A stretch of DNA of 32,334 nt, taken from the NCBI GenBank assembly GCA_003445795.1, contig DMCN01000099.1, positions 1 through 32,334 of the forward strand. Direction: 5' to 3'. Positions within the stretch are counted from its first letter, which is position 1; each line of letters starts with the position of its first letter. The notes beneath the pieces are model-generated. The model made no database searches. It was not told the origin of the DNA and saw only the letters and a program-made list of their open reading frames with translations. Made by a program: the position numbers and the translations under genes. The DNA is from Gallionellaceae bacterium. GTDB taxonomy: Bacteria; Pseudomonadota; Gammaproteobacteria; Burkholderiales; Gallionellaceae. Below are positions 9,528 to 17,046 of the stretch, in pieces.

Positions 9528-9606
9528 CTGAATTCTCCCTTGATTGTTAATGCTATATTTTTTATTACGGCGTTGTGACCGGGCCGCACCGGTTTGGTTC
9601 CACGCC

Positions 9607-10458
9607 TTATTCGTGATCGAACGCCATATCCCCTTCTTCCACCGCTACCCCCAGCTGCATATTCTTGAAATCGAACAGCTTGCCGTCGAGCAGGTGCGAC
9701 GGTTTGACGTTCTGCATGGCGGAGAAGATGGTCTGCGTGCGCCCCGGATACTGGCGCTCCCATTCGTGCAGCATCTGCTTGATGTTCTGCCGCTGCAGGT
9801 TCTCCTGCGAGCCGCACAGGTTGCACGGGATGATCGGAAATTCCATGCCGCGCGCATAGCGGGCGATGTCTTTCTCGGCGCAATAGGCCAGCGGGCGGAT
9901 GACAATGTGGTCGCCCTTGTCGGTCACCAGCTTGGGCGGCATGGCCTTGAGCTTGCCGCCGAAGAACATATTCAGGAACAGCGTCTCCACCATGTCGTCG
10001 CGATGGTGCCCCAGCGCGATCTTGTTCGCACCCAGCTCTCCGGCCACCTTGTAGATGATGCCGCGGCGCAGGCGCGAACACAGCGAGCAGGTGGTCTTGC
10101 CCTCGGGGATCTTCTCTTTGACGATGGAGTAGGTGTCCTGCGTCTCGATGTGGAAATCGACGCCGAGCTTCTTCAGATAATTCGGCAACACATCGGCCGG
10201 AAAGCCCGGCTGCTTCTGATCCAGATTCATCGCCACGATCCTGAAGTCGATGGGCGCGCGCTTGCGCAGCGTAAGCAGGATGTCGAGAAGCGTGTAGGAA
10301 TCCTTGCCGCCTGACAGGCACACCATCACCGTATCGCCTTCCTCGATCATGTTGAAATCGCCGATGGCCTTGCCGACCGAACTCTCCAGCCGTCCCTTGA
10401 GGCGGTTGAAGTTGGTGGAGCGGTGTTCAAAATGGATGGGTTGGATGATGTCGTTCAT
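9607..10458 (-). CDS. ttcA: tRNA 2-thiocytidine(32) synthetase TtcA
   Basis: ATP-dependent thiolase that puts sulfur on cytidine 32 of certain tRNAs, using a 4Fe-4S cluster; cytosolic. The 283 aa carry the PP-loop SGGKDS (49-54) and the two CxxC pairs of the family, C124/C127 (in CSLC) and C212/C215 (in PCNLCGS), plus the GHHRDDMVET block. It lies downstream of the pteridine reductase gene on the same strand, but a 20-bp perfect hairpin stands between them. The start MNDIIQPIHFEHRSTNFNRL fits the family. Identification is secure. Confidence 0.96.
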   Translation of the reverse strand: MNDIIQPIHFEHRSTNFNRLKGRLESSVGKAIGDFNMIEEGDTVMVCLSGGKDSYTLLDILLTLRKRAPIDFRIVAMNLDQKQPGFPADVLPNYLKKLGVDFHIETQDTYSIVKEKIPEGKTTCSLCSRLRRGIIYKVAGELGANKIALGHHRDDMVETLFLNMFFGGKLKAMPPKLVTDKGDHIVIRPLAYCAEKDIARYARGMEFPIIPCNLCGSQENLQRQNIKQMLHEWERQYPGRTQTIFSAMQNVKPSHLLDGKLFDFKNMQLGVAVEEGDMAFDHE

Positions 10459-10476
10459 TGCTGTCTCTCAAGTTCT

Positions 10477-10520
10477 AACCCCTCCTTACCTCCCCTGAGA
10501 AGGGGAGGTAAGGAGGGGTT
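10477..10520. repeat. Perfect 20-bp inverted repeat with GAGA loop
   Basis: Left arm 10477-10496 and right arm 10501-10520 are exact reverse complements (20 of 20). The arms contain CCCCTCCTTACCTCCCC, and the GAGA loop is at 10497-10500. It lies in the 74-bp gap between the pteridine reductase and ttcA genes. On the plus strand it is followed by GTTTTATTT, which would suit a terminator, but both neighbours are on the minus strand. Purine- and pyrimidine-segregated palindromes of this sort are often dispersed intergenic repeats; no second copy is in the window. Confidence 0.85.
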
Positions 10521-10532
10521 GTTTTATTTCTC

Positions 10533-11273
10533 TCAAATGTTGATGGAGCGCCCGCCGTCCACCGCGATGATCTGCCCAGTGATATACGGCGCATCGGCGA
10601 TCAGGAATTGCACGGTCTTAGCGATGTCATCCGGCTCGCCTTCGCGTTTGAGCAAGGTATGCGCGATGAGCTTGCGGCGCTTTTCTTCGTCTTGCCACTC
10701 GGCACTCTCCGGCCAGAGGTTCACCCCGGGGGAGACGCCATTCACACGAATTTGCGGCGCCATCTCCTGGGCCAGCGAACGGGTCAAACCGGCCAACCCG
10801 CTTTTCGCGATGTTGTAGAGCAGATGGCCGTGCATCGGCAGTTCGGCATGGATATCGACTATGTTGACGATGCAACCGTGGCGGTGACGCAATTCGGCTG
10901 CGGCGGCCTGCGCGAGGAACAGCGGCGCCTTCAGATTGGTGCCGAGCAGGTCGCTCCATTGCTGCTCGGTCATCTGGTCGAGCGGCGTGGGATAGAAACT
11001 GGAAGCATTGTTCACCAGCGCATCAAGATGGCCGAACTGCTGCACGACTTCCTCGATCACGCGCGGCAGGGTGGCGATATCCAGCAGGTCGGCCTGCACG
11101 GTGATGGCCGAATCGGGGCGCTGCTCGTTCAACTCGGCGCGCAGTGCCAGCGCGTCATAGAGCGAAGCGCGGCAATGGATGGCGACGTTCGCGCCCGCCG
11201 CGTGCAAACGGCGCACGATGGCCGCGCCGACGCGCTTCGCTCCGCCTGTCACCAATACTGTTTTGCCTTGCAT
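10533..11273 (-). CDS. Pteridine reductase (short-chain dehydrogenase)
   Basis: A 246-aa NADPH-dependent short-chain dehydrogenase. TGGAKRVG at the N-terminus and HCR (33-35) resemble the NADPH site of PTR1-type pteridine reductases. NNAS is at 88-91 and the YxxxK pair is Y153/K157. The usual catalytic Ser is replaced by Asp (VNIVD, D140), 13 residues before the Tyr, the spacing found in PTR1. The likely role is reduction of dihydropterins or dihydrofolate, as for FolM or PTR1. I chose the ATG at 11273 (MQGKTVLVTGG); a GTG four codons upstream (11285) is an alternative. It is divergent from the MidA-type gene with a gap of about 45 bp. Confidence 0.88.
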   Translation of the reverse strand: MQGKTVLVTGGAKRVGAAIVRRLHAAGANVAIHCRASLYDALALRAELNEQRPDSAITVQADLLDIATLPRVIEEVVQQFGHLDALVNNASSFYPTPLDQMTEQQWSDLLGTNLKAPLFLAQAAAAELRHRHGCIVNIVDIHAELPMHGHLLYNIAKSGLAGLTRSLAQEMAPQIRVNGVSPGVNLWPESAEWQDEEKRRKLIAHTLLKREGEPDDIAKTVQFLIADAPYITGQIIAVDGGRSINI

Positions 11274-11318
11274 CGTTTTACCCACTAAACTTGAAGCCCG
11301 CGCGAATTATACCCGACC

Positions 11319-12473
11319 ATGTCCGCTACTCTGCCCGCCCCTTCTGCCGATGCCCTCGCTCACAGTGCGAGATTGTGCGAGCTCGTCCGCAGCGACATCG
11401 CCGCGCAGGGCGGCTGGATACCCTTCTCGCGCTTCATGGAATTGGCGTTGTATGCGCCCGGCCTGGGCTATTACACCGCCGGTGCGCGCAAGTTCGGCGC
11501 GGCGGGCGATTTCATCACCGCGCCGGAACTCTCGACCCTGTTCGGTCGCACCCTGGCGCGACAACTGGTGGAAGTGATGCAGGCCAGCGCGCCGCACATC
11601 CTTGAACTCGGCGCCGGCAGCGGCAAGCTGGCGCTGGATATCCTCGGCGAGCTGGAAAAGCTCGGCGAATTGCCGGAGACCTATTCCATCCTCGAAGTGA
11701 GCGCCGACCTGCGCGAACGCCAGCAGGCCTTGCTGCAGGACAAGCTGCCCCATCTCGCCGCGCGCGTGCGCTGGCTGGATGCGCTGCCGGAAAAGTTCTC
11801 CGGCGCCGCCATCGGCAACGAGGTGCTGGATGCGCTACCGGTGCATCTGCTCCACTGGTCTGACGGCCGCGTCCTCGAACGCGGCGTCGCCAGCAAGGAA
11901 GGCCGTTTTGCCTGGCAGGACAAACAAGCGGATTGCAAGTCTCTGCTCGATATCGCCGAGAATATCAAAGTACCGGACGACTATTTGAGCGAAGTCTCTA
12001 TCAGCGCGCGCGGCCTGGTCGCCAGCCTGTGCGAGCGCATGGAGAAGGGCGCGATGATCTTCATCGACTACGGCTTCGGCGCGAAAGAGTATTACCACCC
12101 GCAACGCAGCCGCGGCACGCTGATGTGCCACTACCGTCACCATTCGCACGACGACCCCTTCTACCTGCCCGGCCTGCAGGACATCACAGCGCATGTGGAT
12201 TTCACCGCCGTGGCGGAAGCGGCCATCGACTGCGGTGCGCACTTCCTCGGCTATACCACGCAGGCGCATTTTCTGATCAACAACGGCATGATCGATCTGC
12301 TCGATGAGGTATCGCCGGATGATGTGAAAGCCTACGCCCCGCTCTCCGCCCAAGTGCAAAAACTCACCAGCCCCGCCGAGATGGGCGAACTGTTCAAGGT
12401 GATCGCGCTGGGCAAGGAACTGGATCAGCCGCTGGCCGGATTCCTGCGCGGCGATCTGTCGCGTTTGCTTTAA
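11319..12473 (+). CDS. MidA/NDUFAF7-type SAM-dependent methyltransferase
   Basis: A 384-aa member of the MidA/NDUFAF7 family (PF02636, formerly DUF185). The N-terminal FSRFMELALYAPGLGYYTAG and KFGAAGDFITAPELSTLFG blocks are diagnostic, and the SAM-binding loop LELGAGSGK is at about 96-103. A second conserved block, ARGLVASLCERMEKGAMIFIDYGFG, lies in the C-terminal half. The mitochondrial relative methylates an arginine of a respiratory complex I subunit; the bacterial substrate is not established. No clear Shine-Dalgarno precedes the ATG. It reads away from the pteridine reductase gene and ends just before a palindromic repeat. Confidence 0.9.
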   Translation: MSATLPAPSADALAHSARLCELVRSDIAAQGGWIPFSRFMELALYAPGLGYYTAGARKFGAAGDFITAPELSTLFGRTLARQLVEVMQASAPHILELGAGSGKLALDILGELEKLGELPETYSILEVSADLRERQQALLQDKLPHLAARVRWLDALPEKFSGAAIGNEVLDALPVHLLHWSDGRVLERGVASKEGRFAWQDKQADCKSLLDIAENIKVPDDYLSEVSISARGLVASLCERMEKGAMIFIDYGFGAKEYYHPQRSRGTLMCHYRHHSHDDPFYLPGLQDITAHVDFTAVAEAAIDCGAHFLGYTTQAHFLINNGMIDLLDEVSPDDVKAYAPLSAQVQKLTSPAEMGELFKVIALGKELDQPLAGFLRGDLSRLL

Positions 12474-12483
12474 TAAAAAATCC

Positions 12484-12521
12484 CCTCCGTTCATGGTGAG
12501 CCTGTCGAACCATAGCGGAGG
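12484..12521. repeat. REP-like palindromic element
   Basis: Outer arms CCTCCG (12484-12489) and CGGAGG (12516-12521), and inner arms ATGGT (12493-12497) and ACCAT (12509-12513), enclose GAGCCTGTCG. The core, TTCATGGTGAGCCTGTCGAA, resembles a dispersed palindrome common between genes in many proteobacteria. A related CCTGAGCC follows at 12529-12536. It stands 11 nt after the MidA-type gene, preceded rather than followed by an A/T run, so it may or may not stop transcription. Confidence 0.65.
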
Positions 12522-12544
12522 ACTTATCCTGAGCCAGCCACATC

Positions 12545-13039
12545 ATGCCCCGCCTCCACAGCTTCCCACCCGTCGCCGATGAACAGTCAAACCTGCTCAT
12601 CCTCGGCAGCATGCCCGGCAAAGAATCACTGAAGCAGAAGCAGTACTACGCGCACCCGCAAAACGCCTTCTGGAAGATCATGGGCGACCTAGTCGGCGCG
12701 CATCCCACTTTGCCTTACCAACAACGCCTATCCGCACTGACTGCCGCGCACATCGCCCTGTGGGACGTACTCAAGACCTGCGAACGACAGGGCAGCCTCG
12801 ATTCGAATATCCAGAACGAGACCGCGAACGACTTCGCTTCGTTCTTCAAGAATCACCCACATATCACGCACGTGTTTTTCAACGGCGCAAAGGCCGAGCA
12901 GAGTTTCAAAAAGTTCGTGCTGGGAAAACAGAAATTGCCGCCGCTGAAATTCGTGCGCCTGCCATCCACCAGCCCGGCGCATGCAGGGATGCGTTATGCG
13001 GAAAAGCTGCAGGCATGGAAAACCGCTGTGACTGGTTAA
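12545..13039 (+). CDS. DNA-deoxyinosine (hypoxanthine) glycosylase, uracil-DNA glycosylase family 6
   Basis: A 164-aa protein of the hypoxanthine-DNA glycosylase group of the UDG superfamily, which removes hypoxanthine made by adenine deamination in DNA. Motif 1 is LILGSMPGKESL (19-29), followed by QYYAHPQNAFWK; the Asn (N40) matches the residue the family uses in catalysis instead of the usual Asp. Motif 2 is LPSTSPAHAG near the C-terminus. The length is typical. The ATG at 12545 lies just after the REP-like element, with no strong Shine-Dalgarno. It is convergent with the DUF3616 gene, 33 bp away. Confidence 0.9.
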   Translation: MPRLHSFPPVADEQSNLLILGSMPGKESLKQKQYYAHPQNAFWKIMGDLVGAHPTLPYQQRLSALTAAHIALWDVLKTCERQGSLDSNIQNETANDFASFFKNHPHITHVFFNGAKAEQSFKKFVLGKQKLPPLKFVRLPSTSPAHAGMRYAEKLQAWKTAVTG

Positions 13040-13072
13040 TTGGACAATGAGATCGAAGCTGCCGTCGCAGGA

Positions 13073-13996
13073 TCAGGGCGCGATCTGCAGTTGCCCGGGA
13101 TCAAGCAGCAGATAGCGTGCGAAGCGTCCTTCTTCCCTGCTGCCGTCGTCGCTCACGATCATGATCCGCTGTATGCCGTCGATCACGGCGGGGCTGACGC
13201 CTTCCGCGTGCTCGAAGCCCGGCAAACCGGGAACGGAAACGCGCCGCGCAGGCGCACCTGACTTGCCGCTCCAGAACCAGAGCTGGAAATGCACCTGCTC
13301 GCGTGCGACCGGCCCGCTGATCACCAGATACCCGCCGAGCGCGGGAATGTATGACATGCCGCGTATCCCGTTGCCGCCGAGATCCAGCGTTTCCAGTTTG
13401 GCGGAGATGCGCGGAGATGCGCCGTCGTCGAAGACTGCGGCAGGGTTCTCGACACGCGCGATGATCGCCCGCTTGTCGAGCAGGGGACTGCGCAGACCGA
13501 TCAGCAGATGCTGATGGTCGGGCGTGATCTCCAGCGCCTCGATATTGAGCCCCCCGCTGTTCTTCACGTCGCGTATCTCTGCGGCATGCGCCAGCTCGGG
13601 ATGCGTCGCCCTCAGCGCGGGCTTGAGCCCCTTGACCACGGTGGTGTCCACCACGCGCTCGCCATCGATGCGAAAGCGCACCAGCTTGTCGCGGGATTTT
13701 TTCTCGTCGCCATCACCGTCGCGCGAATGCGAAGTCAGGGCATAGATGAACCCCGAGCGGTCGATGGCCAGCGCCTCCAGATCATCCAGTTTCCAGAAAT
13801 CGTCACCACCCTGAAACAGACTGGGCTCCAGCGGTGTGCTGCGAACGCTCCCATCAGCAAGGACGGTGACCAGACTGAATGGATGCTTCTTTTCGTCCTC
13901 AACGACAAGGAAGCGCCCATCCGGAAGCTGCTGGATGGCGGAGGGTTCATAGATGCCGGTTAGTGCCAGGAACATGAGAAGGTTGTTCAGCGTCAT
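13073..13996 (-). CDS. DUF3616-type beta-propeller protein
   Basis: About 307 aa. Repeated short strands such as GRFLVVEDE, LDDLEALAIDRSGFIYALTS, GGLNIEALEITPDHQHLLIGLRSPL and EHAEGVSPAVIDGIQRIMIVSDD suggest a beta-propeller, matching DUF3616 proteins, whose function is unknown. I chose the ATG at 13996 (MTLNNLLMFLALTG), with purine-rich GCAGAGAG about 10 nt ahead; a GTG at 14032 would add 12 residues. The N-terminus is mildly hydrophobic but is not a convincing signal peptide. It is convergent with the glycosylase gene and lies at the border of the AT-richer patch. No partner gene is apparent. Confidence 0.75.
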   Translation of the reverse strand: MTLNNLLMFLALTGIYEPSAIQQLPDGRFLVVEDEKKHPFSLVTVLADGSVRSTPLEPSLFQGGDDFWKLDDLEALAIDRSGFIYALTSHSRDGDGDEKKSRDKLVRFRIDGERVVDTTVVKGLKPALRATHPELAHAAEIRDVKNSGGLNIEALEITPDHQHLLIGLRSPLLDKRAIIARVENPAAVFDDGASPRISAKLETLDLGGNGIRGMSYIPALGGYLVISGPVAREQVHFQLWFWSGKSGAPARRVSVPGLPGFEHAEGVSPAVIDGIQRIMIVSDDGSREEGRFARYLLLDPGQLQIAP

Positions 13997-14058
13997 GGTG
14001 GTTTCGCTCTCTGCCGCGTTGTCGGCATTCACATTTTCGATAGCTGTAACTCAGGCTT

Positions 14059-14136
14059 GGAAATCAATTGCGATGCTGACCCCTTTGATCCGTACCTTTC
14101 ACTACGGTACCTTTCACTACGGGAAATCAATTGCGA
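14059..14136. repeat. Nested short direct repeats at the edge of the AT-rich patch
   Basis: GGAAATCAATTGCGA occurs at 14059-14073 and again at 14122-14136. Between them GTACCTTTCACTACG is perfectly duplicated in tandem (14092-14106 and 14107-14121). This is the 161-bp gap between the DUF3616 gene and the first orphan gene. It looks like a slippage or insertion scar; no transposase or terminal inverted repeat is visible. Confidence 0.8.
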
Positions 14137-14157
14137 AGCCGGAGCCGAAACGCGAAT

Positions 14158-14580
14158 TTACTGAAGTTCGCATGTCGCTTTATCAACATTGAATTCAGTA
14201 AGCTTTTCACCATAAGTATTCAAGTATGCAAACGTATAGGAAAGGCCACGTTCGAATGCGGGGGGGTTTTTGCAGGCTTGCAGCAATATCTCTTGCCGCG
14301 TCATGTCCGACCACTCCTTTAGCTTTGCAGCTGGCAGGTCTTTTTTTAATCGCAAAATATTTTCAATTCGAACATTTCTTCCACTTGCGACAGCGTGCGT
14401 AGAAACCATCACATGGTCCAACATCGCTTTTGAATTCGCGTTGTGTTGCAAGGCAATGGTCTTTGCTAAATCTTCCATCTGTCTAATCTGCGCATTAGTC
14501 AAATTCTCAGCATAGGATGTTGTGTTGCAGCAGATAGTGAATACAACTACTGAAAGTTGCAGCTTCAGTTTTATCTTCAA
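14158..14580 (-). CDS. Hypothetical exported protein
   Basis: A 140-aa protein I do not recognise. It begins with a signal peptide (basic MKIKLK, hydrophobic 9-18, likely cleavage after TSYA at residue 24), so it should be periplasmic. The mature part is mainly helical and polar, with two Cys (in QACKN and the C-terminal ATCELQ) that could form a disulfide. The start is a TTG at 14580, supported by AGGAG 6-7 nt upstream. It is visibly AT-richer than the flanking housekeeping genes. The next orphan gene upstream ends 43 bp away on the same strand, so the two may be co-transcribed. Confidence 0.65.
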   Translation of the reverse strand: MKIKLKLQLSVVVFTICCNTTSYAENLTNAQIRQMEDLAKTIALQHNANSKAMLDHVMVSTHAVASGRNVRIENILRLKKDLPAAKLKEWSDMTRQEILLQACKNPPAFERGLSYTFAYLNTYGEKLTEFNVDKATCELQ

Positions 14581-14623
14581 TTGCTACTCCTCTCACAAAT
14601 GCAATCCGGTTCTATCTTGAGCC

Positions 14624-14989
14624 TTAGAACTTCGTCTTGCGTTTCTCGGTTGGTACCATTTTGCACGAGCCGATTGCCCCACCAAAATTGAAACTAAGAT
14701 CTCTGCGATCTATGTAGCCTGTGAATTCCTGCTCTCCCAGCTTCCGGATTTGCATACGGGTCGGAGTAAACACCACTTCTATATCGAGGCTGTACGGCGT
14801 ACCTCCAAAGGTCAATCCCTGTTGAACACCTTTGGCTGACTGCCGGTCAATCTCAAATATATACCGCCACTTCGTGCGATCAGGTTCCATCCCTTCACCT
14901 TCGCAAGAGAAGCCTAGAACTTCTGCATTGACTGCAGGCCCTGCTGCAAACAAAGCTAATGCAAATAAATAGATTGATGGTTTACCCAC
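14624..14989 (-). CDS. Hypothetical exported protein
   Basis: A 121-aa protein I do not recognise. The GTG at 14989 is preferred because AAGGA lies 7-9 nt upstream and it puts the signal peptide at the very N-terminus (GKPSIYLFALALFAAGPAVNA, cleavage after A22). An ATG at 15019 would add ten residues before it. The mature region looks like a small beta-rich domain (WRYIFEIDR, YSLDIEVVFTPTRMQIRKL, GYIDRRDLSFNFGG) with two Cys, one near each end (FSCEGEG and GSCKMV). That resembles small secreted proteins of unknown role. It shares the AT-rich composition of its neighbours. Confidence 0.62.
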   Translation of the reverse strand: MGKPSIYLFALALFAAGPAVNAEVLGFSCEGEGMEPDRTKWRYIFEIDRQSAKGVQQGLTFGGTPYSLDIEVVFTPTRMQIRKLGEQEFTGYIDRRDLSFNFGGAIGSCKMVPTEKRKTKF

Positions 14990-15138
14990 TTCGAGATCCT
15001 TTCCAATATCAAATGCCATTTTTCTTCTGCTACTGCCTTAAGATTAAAGGGGGCTACGCATCGCACTAATGTATGACTATTCGAAACTGAAAAGGCAAAG
15101 AGATACAACCCATTTCTAGCTTCAATGTAAGCTTGGCA

Positions 15139-15738
15139 TTAATGTGAGAACTTTGAATTATCCAAATTTTGGAAATTCCATAGGTTATCAGCATTCCGTT
15201 TTAATGATGAATTTGACAAGCCGTACTTTTCCAACAATGCATCAATTAGTTTATTGACGGAAACATCTCTGCGTTTTACTTCGACTGTGAGTTCTGAGAG
15301 TTCTTTTTCCACCTCAAGCCGCCCCTTTGGGTCATACAGTCGCATAACATTTTTTGTTAAGTAGCCATGTACGATCTCATTTCGCTTTTTGACGCCCATT
15401 GATAAGTACTCATCAAAGTCGGCCGGTACGTCAATTTGCTTTCGGAGTGCACTAAGTAATTGCCCTAATGGCTTTGATGATTGGAAGTTCCAGACTGCTT
15501 GAAATACACCATCTTCGCCATCCGCAGCTTCTTGCGCCATTAGCGAGAGCAAAAGATTCAGGCTATCTTCAAAAGTTTGGCAAATGTATACAGCCCGCCC
15601 CAGCTCAAGGAATACTGGCGCTAGTGCATCAAGCATTTTGTCGTCAGTCGCAATCATGGCGCTTAGGCAATAAAGGTGCCGGAGTCGATTTGTTCTGAAC
15701 TGAGCTTCCCACTCAGTAGTGCAAACACTACCCGACAT
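15139..15738 (-). CDS. Hypothetical helical protein with HEPN-like Rx4H motif
   Basis: A cytosolic, predicted all-helical protein of 199 aa that I cannot assign to a named family. Residues 118-126 read KRNEIVHGY, giving R119-N-X3-H124, the Rx4-6H pattern with the Asn typical of HEPN RNase or nucleotide-binding domains. The helix before it (PVFLELGRAVYICQTFEDSLNLLL) suits the other half of such a fold. The ATG at 15738 is used; GTG 15741 and ATG 15657 are alternatives, and none has a good Shine-Dalgarno. No nucleotidyltransferase or antitoxin gene is adjacent, and the neighbours are exported orphans. It is AT-richer than its surroundings, suggesting acquisition. The HEPN call is motif-based inference. 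Confidence 0.6.
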   Translation of the reverse strand: MSGSVCTTEWEAQFRTNRLRHLYCLSAMIATDDKMLDALAPVFLELGRAVYICQTFEDSLNLLLSLMAQEAADGEDGVFQAVWNFQSSKPLGQLLSALRKQIDVPADFDEYLSMGVKKRNEIVHGYLTKNVMRLYDPKGRLEVEKELSELTVEVKRRDVSVNKLIDALLEKYGLSNSSLKRNADNLWNFQNLDNSKFSH

Positions 15739-15813
15739 CACAGCTCAGAACAATATGCCGTTTGGCCTATATCTTTTGCCTGCGCCAGTAAGGATGCCCA
15801 GCAGGCTGGGGAA

Positions 15814-17046
15814 CTAGCGCACCTTGACGACCGTCTCCACCGCCAGAATCCGCGCCTCGCGCACCTTGTCGGCGATGAGGTTCCTGTCGGCGCAAGCGCG
15901 GGCGATGTCGCCCGCATTCACTGCTTGCGCGGCTCTGGCGCATTCCAGCATGAAGGCGGACTGCGGATAGGCGTCGTTCTCGTGACCGGTACGGCCGTGG
16001 GCGTCGGATTCGCAGGCGAGGAGTATCTGCGCGAAGCGTTCCGGTTTGCGCCACAGGTCGCAGGCATCGAACACCTTGACGATGGTGTCGGCGCGCAGTT
16101 CGCGCACCTTGTGCACATGGCTGTGATATTGCGCCACCAGCAGCGCGAGGTCGCGGCAATCGCCCGGCACGCGCAGGCGCTCGCACAGTGTGTTCAGCAA
16201 CTTGACGCTGCGCTGCTCGTGGCCAATGTGGCGCGGCAGGGTGTCTTCCGGCGTGGTGGCCTTGCCGAGGTCGTGGCCTAACGCGGCGAAGCGCACTTCG
16301 AGCGGGCGCTCGTGCTTGGCGGTGTCGTCGAGCACCATCATGACGTGCACGCCGCAGTCGATCTCGGGATGGTAGTGCGCGGGTTGCGGCACGCCGTAGA
16401 GCGCATCCACTTCGGGCAATATCTTTTTCAGCGCGCCGCATTCGCGCAGGGTGGTGAAGAAACGCGAGGGATGTTTTTCCATCAGGCCGCGTGCGAGTTC
16501 CTGCCATACGCGCTCGGCCACCAGTGCATCCACTTCGCCGTTCGCCACCATGGTCTTCATCAATTCCAATGTCTCGGGTGCGAAGGTGAAACCAAAGCGC
16601 GCGGCGAAGCGCGCACCGCGCAGGATGCGCACCGGGTCTTCGGCGAAAGCGTCGCTGACATGGCGCAGGATGCCCGCTTTGAGGTCGGCCTGGCCGTTGT
16701 AAGGGTCGATGAGGTTGCCGTCGGCGTCCTCGGCGATGGCGTTGACGGTGAAGTCGCGCCGCAGCAGGTCTTGTTCCAGCGTGACGTCGGGCGAGGTGTA
16801 GACGGTGAAGCCTTTGTAGCCTTGCGCCACTTTGCGCTCGGTGCGCGCCAGCGCGTATTCCTCATGCGTCTTCGGATGCAGGAACACGGGGAAATCGCTG
16901 CCCACCGGCGTGTAGCCGAGCGCGGCCATCTCTTCCGGCGTGCTGCCGACCACGACCCAGTCGTGGTCCTGCACCGGCAGGCCGAGCAGCCTGTCGCGCA
17001 CCGCGCCGCCGACGCAATAGATCTGCATGTCTTTCGTGTCGCTCAT
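15814..17046 (-). CDS. cca: Multifunctional CCA-adding tRNA nucleotidyltransferase
   Basis: Builds and repairs the CCA 3' end of tRNAs; the HD domain of this form also has phosphatase and phosphodiesterase activity. At 410 aa it is close to E. coli Cca (412). Seen: GGAVRDRLLG with the metal-binding DHD (27-29), RRDFTVNAIAED, the RGARFAARFGF block, and the HD domain with HVMMVLDD, ALGHDLGKATTPE and HIGHEQRS. The ATG at 17046 overlaps the slt stop by four bases (ATGA), so slt and cca are one transcriptional unit. A longer reading starting at 17223 would run through slt in another frame and is not credible. Identification is secure. Confidence 0.96.
   Translation of the reverse strand: MSDTKDMQIYCVGGAVRDRLLGLPVQDHDWVVVGSTPEEMAALGYTPVGSDFPVFLHPKTHEEYALARTERKVAQGYKGFTVYTSPDVTLEQDLLRRDFTVNAIAEDADGNLIDPYNGQADLKAGILRHVSDAFAEDPVRILRGARFAARFGFTFAPETLELMKTMVANGEVDALVAERVWQELARGLMEKHPSRFFTTLRECGALKKILPEVDALYGVPQPAHYHPEIDCGVHVMMVLDDTAKHERPLEVRFAALGHDLGKATTPEDTLPRHIGHEQRSVKLLNTLCERLRVPGDCRDLALLVAQYHSHVHKVRELRADTIVKVFDACDLWRKPERFAQILLACESDAHGRTGHENDAYPQSAFMLECARAAQAVNAGDIARACADRNLIADKVREARILAVETVVKVR

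Noticed and set aside
15793..15806. CCCAGC-AG-GCTGGG as a terminator after cca
   Set aside because: The full pairing leaves a two-base loop and no T tract follows; a shorter pairing is too weak to call.
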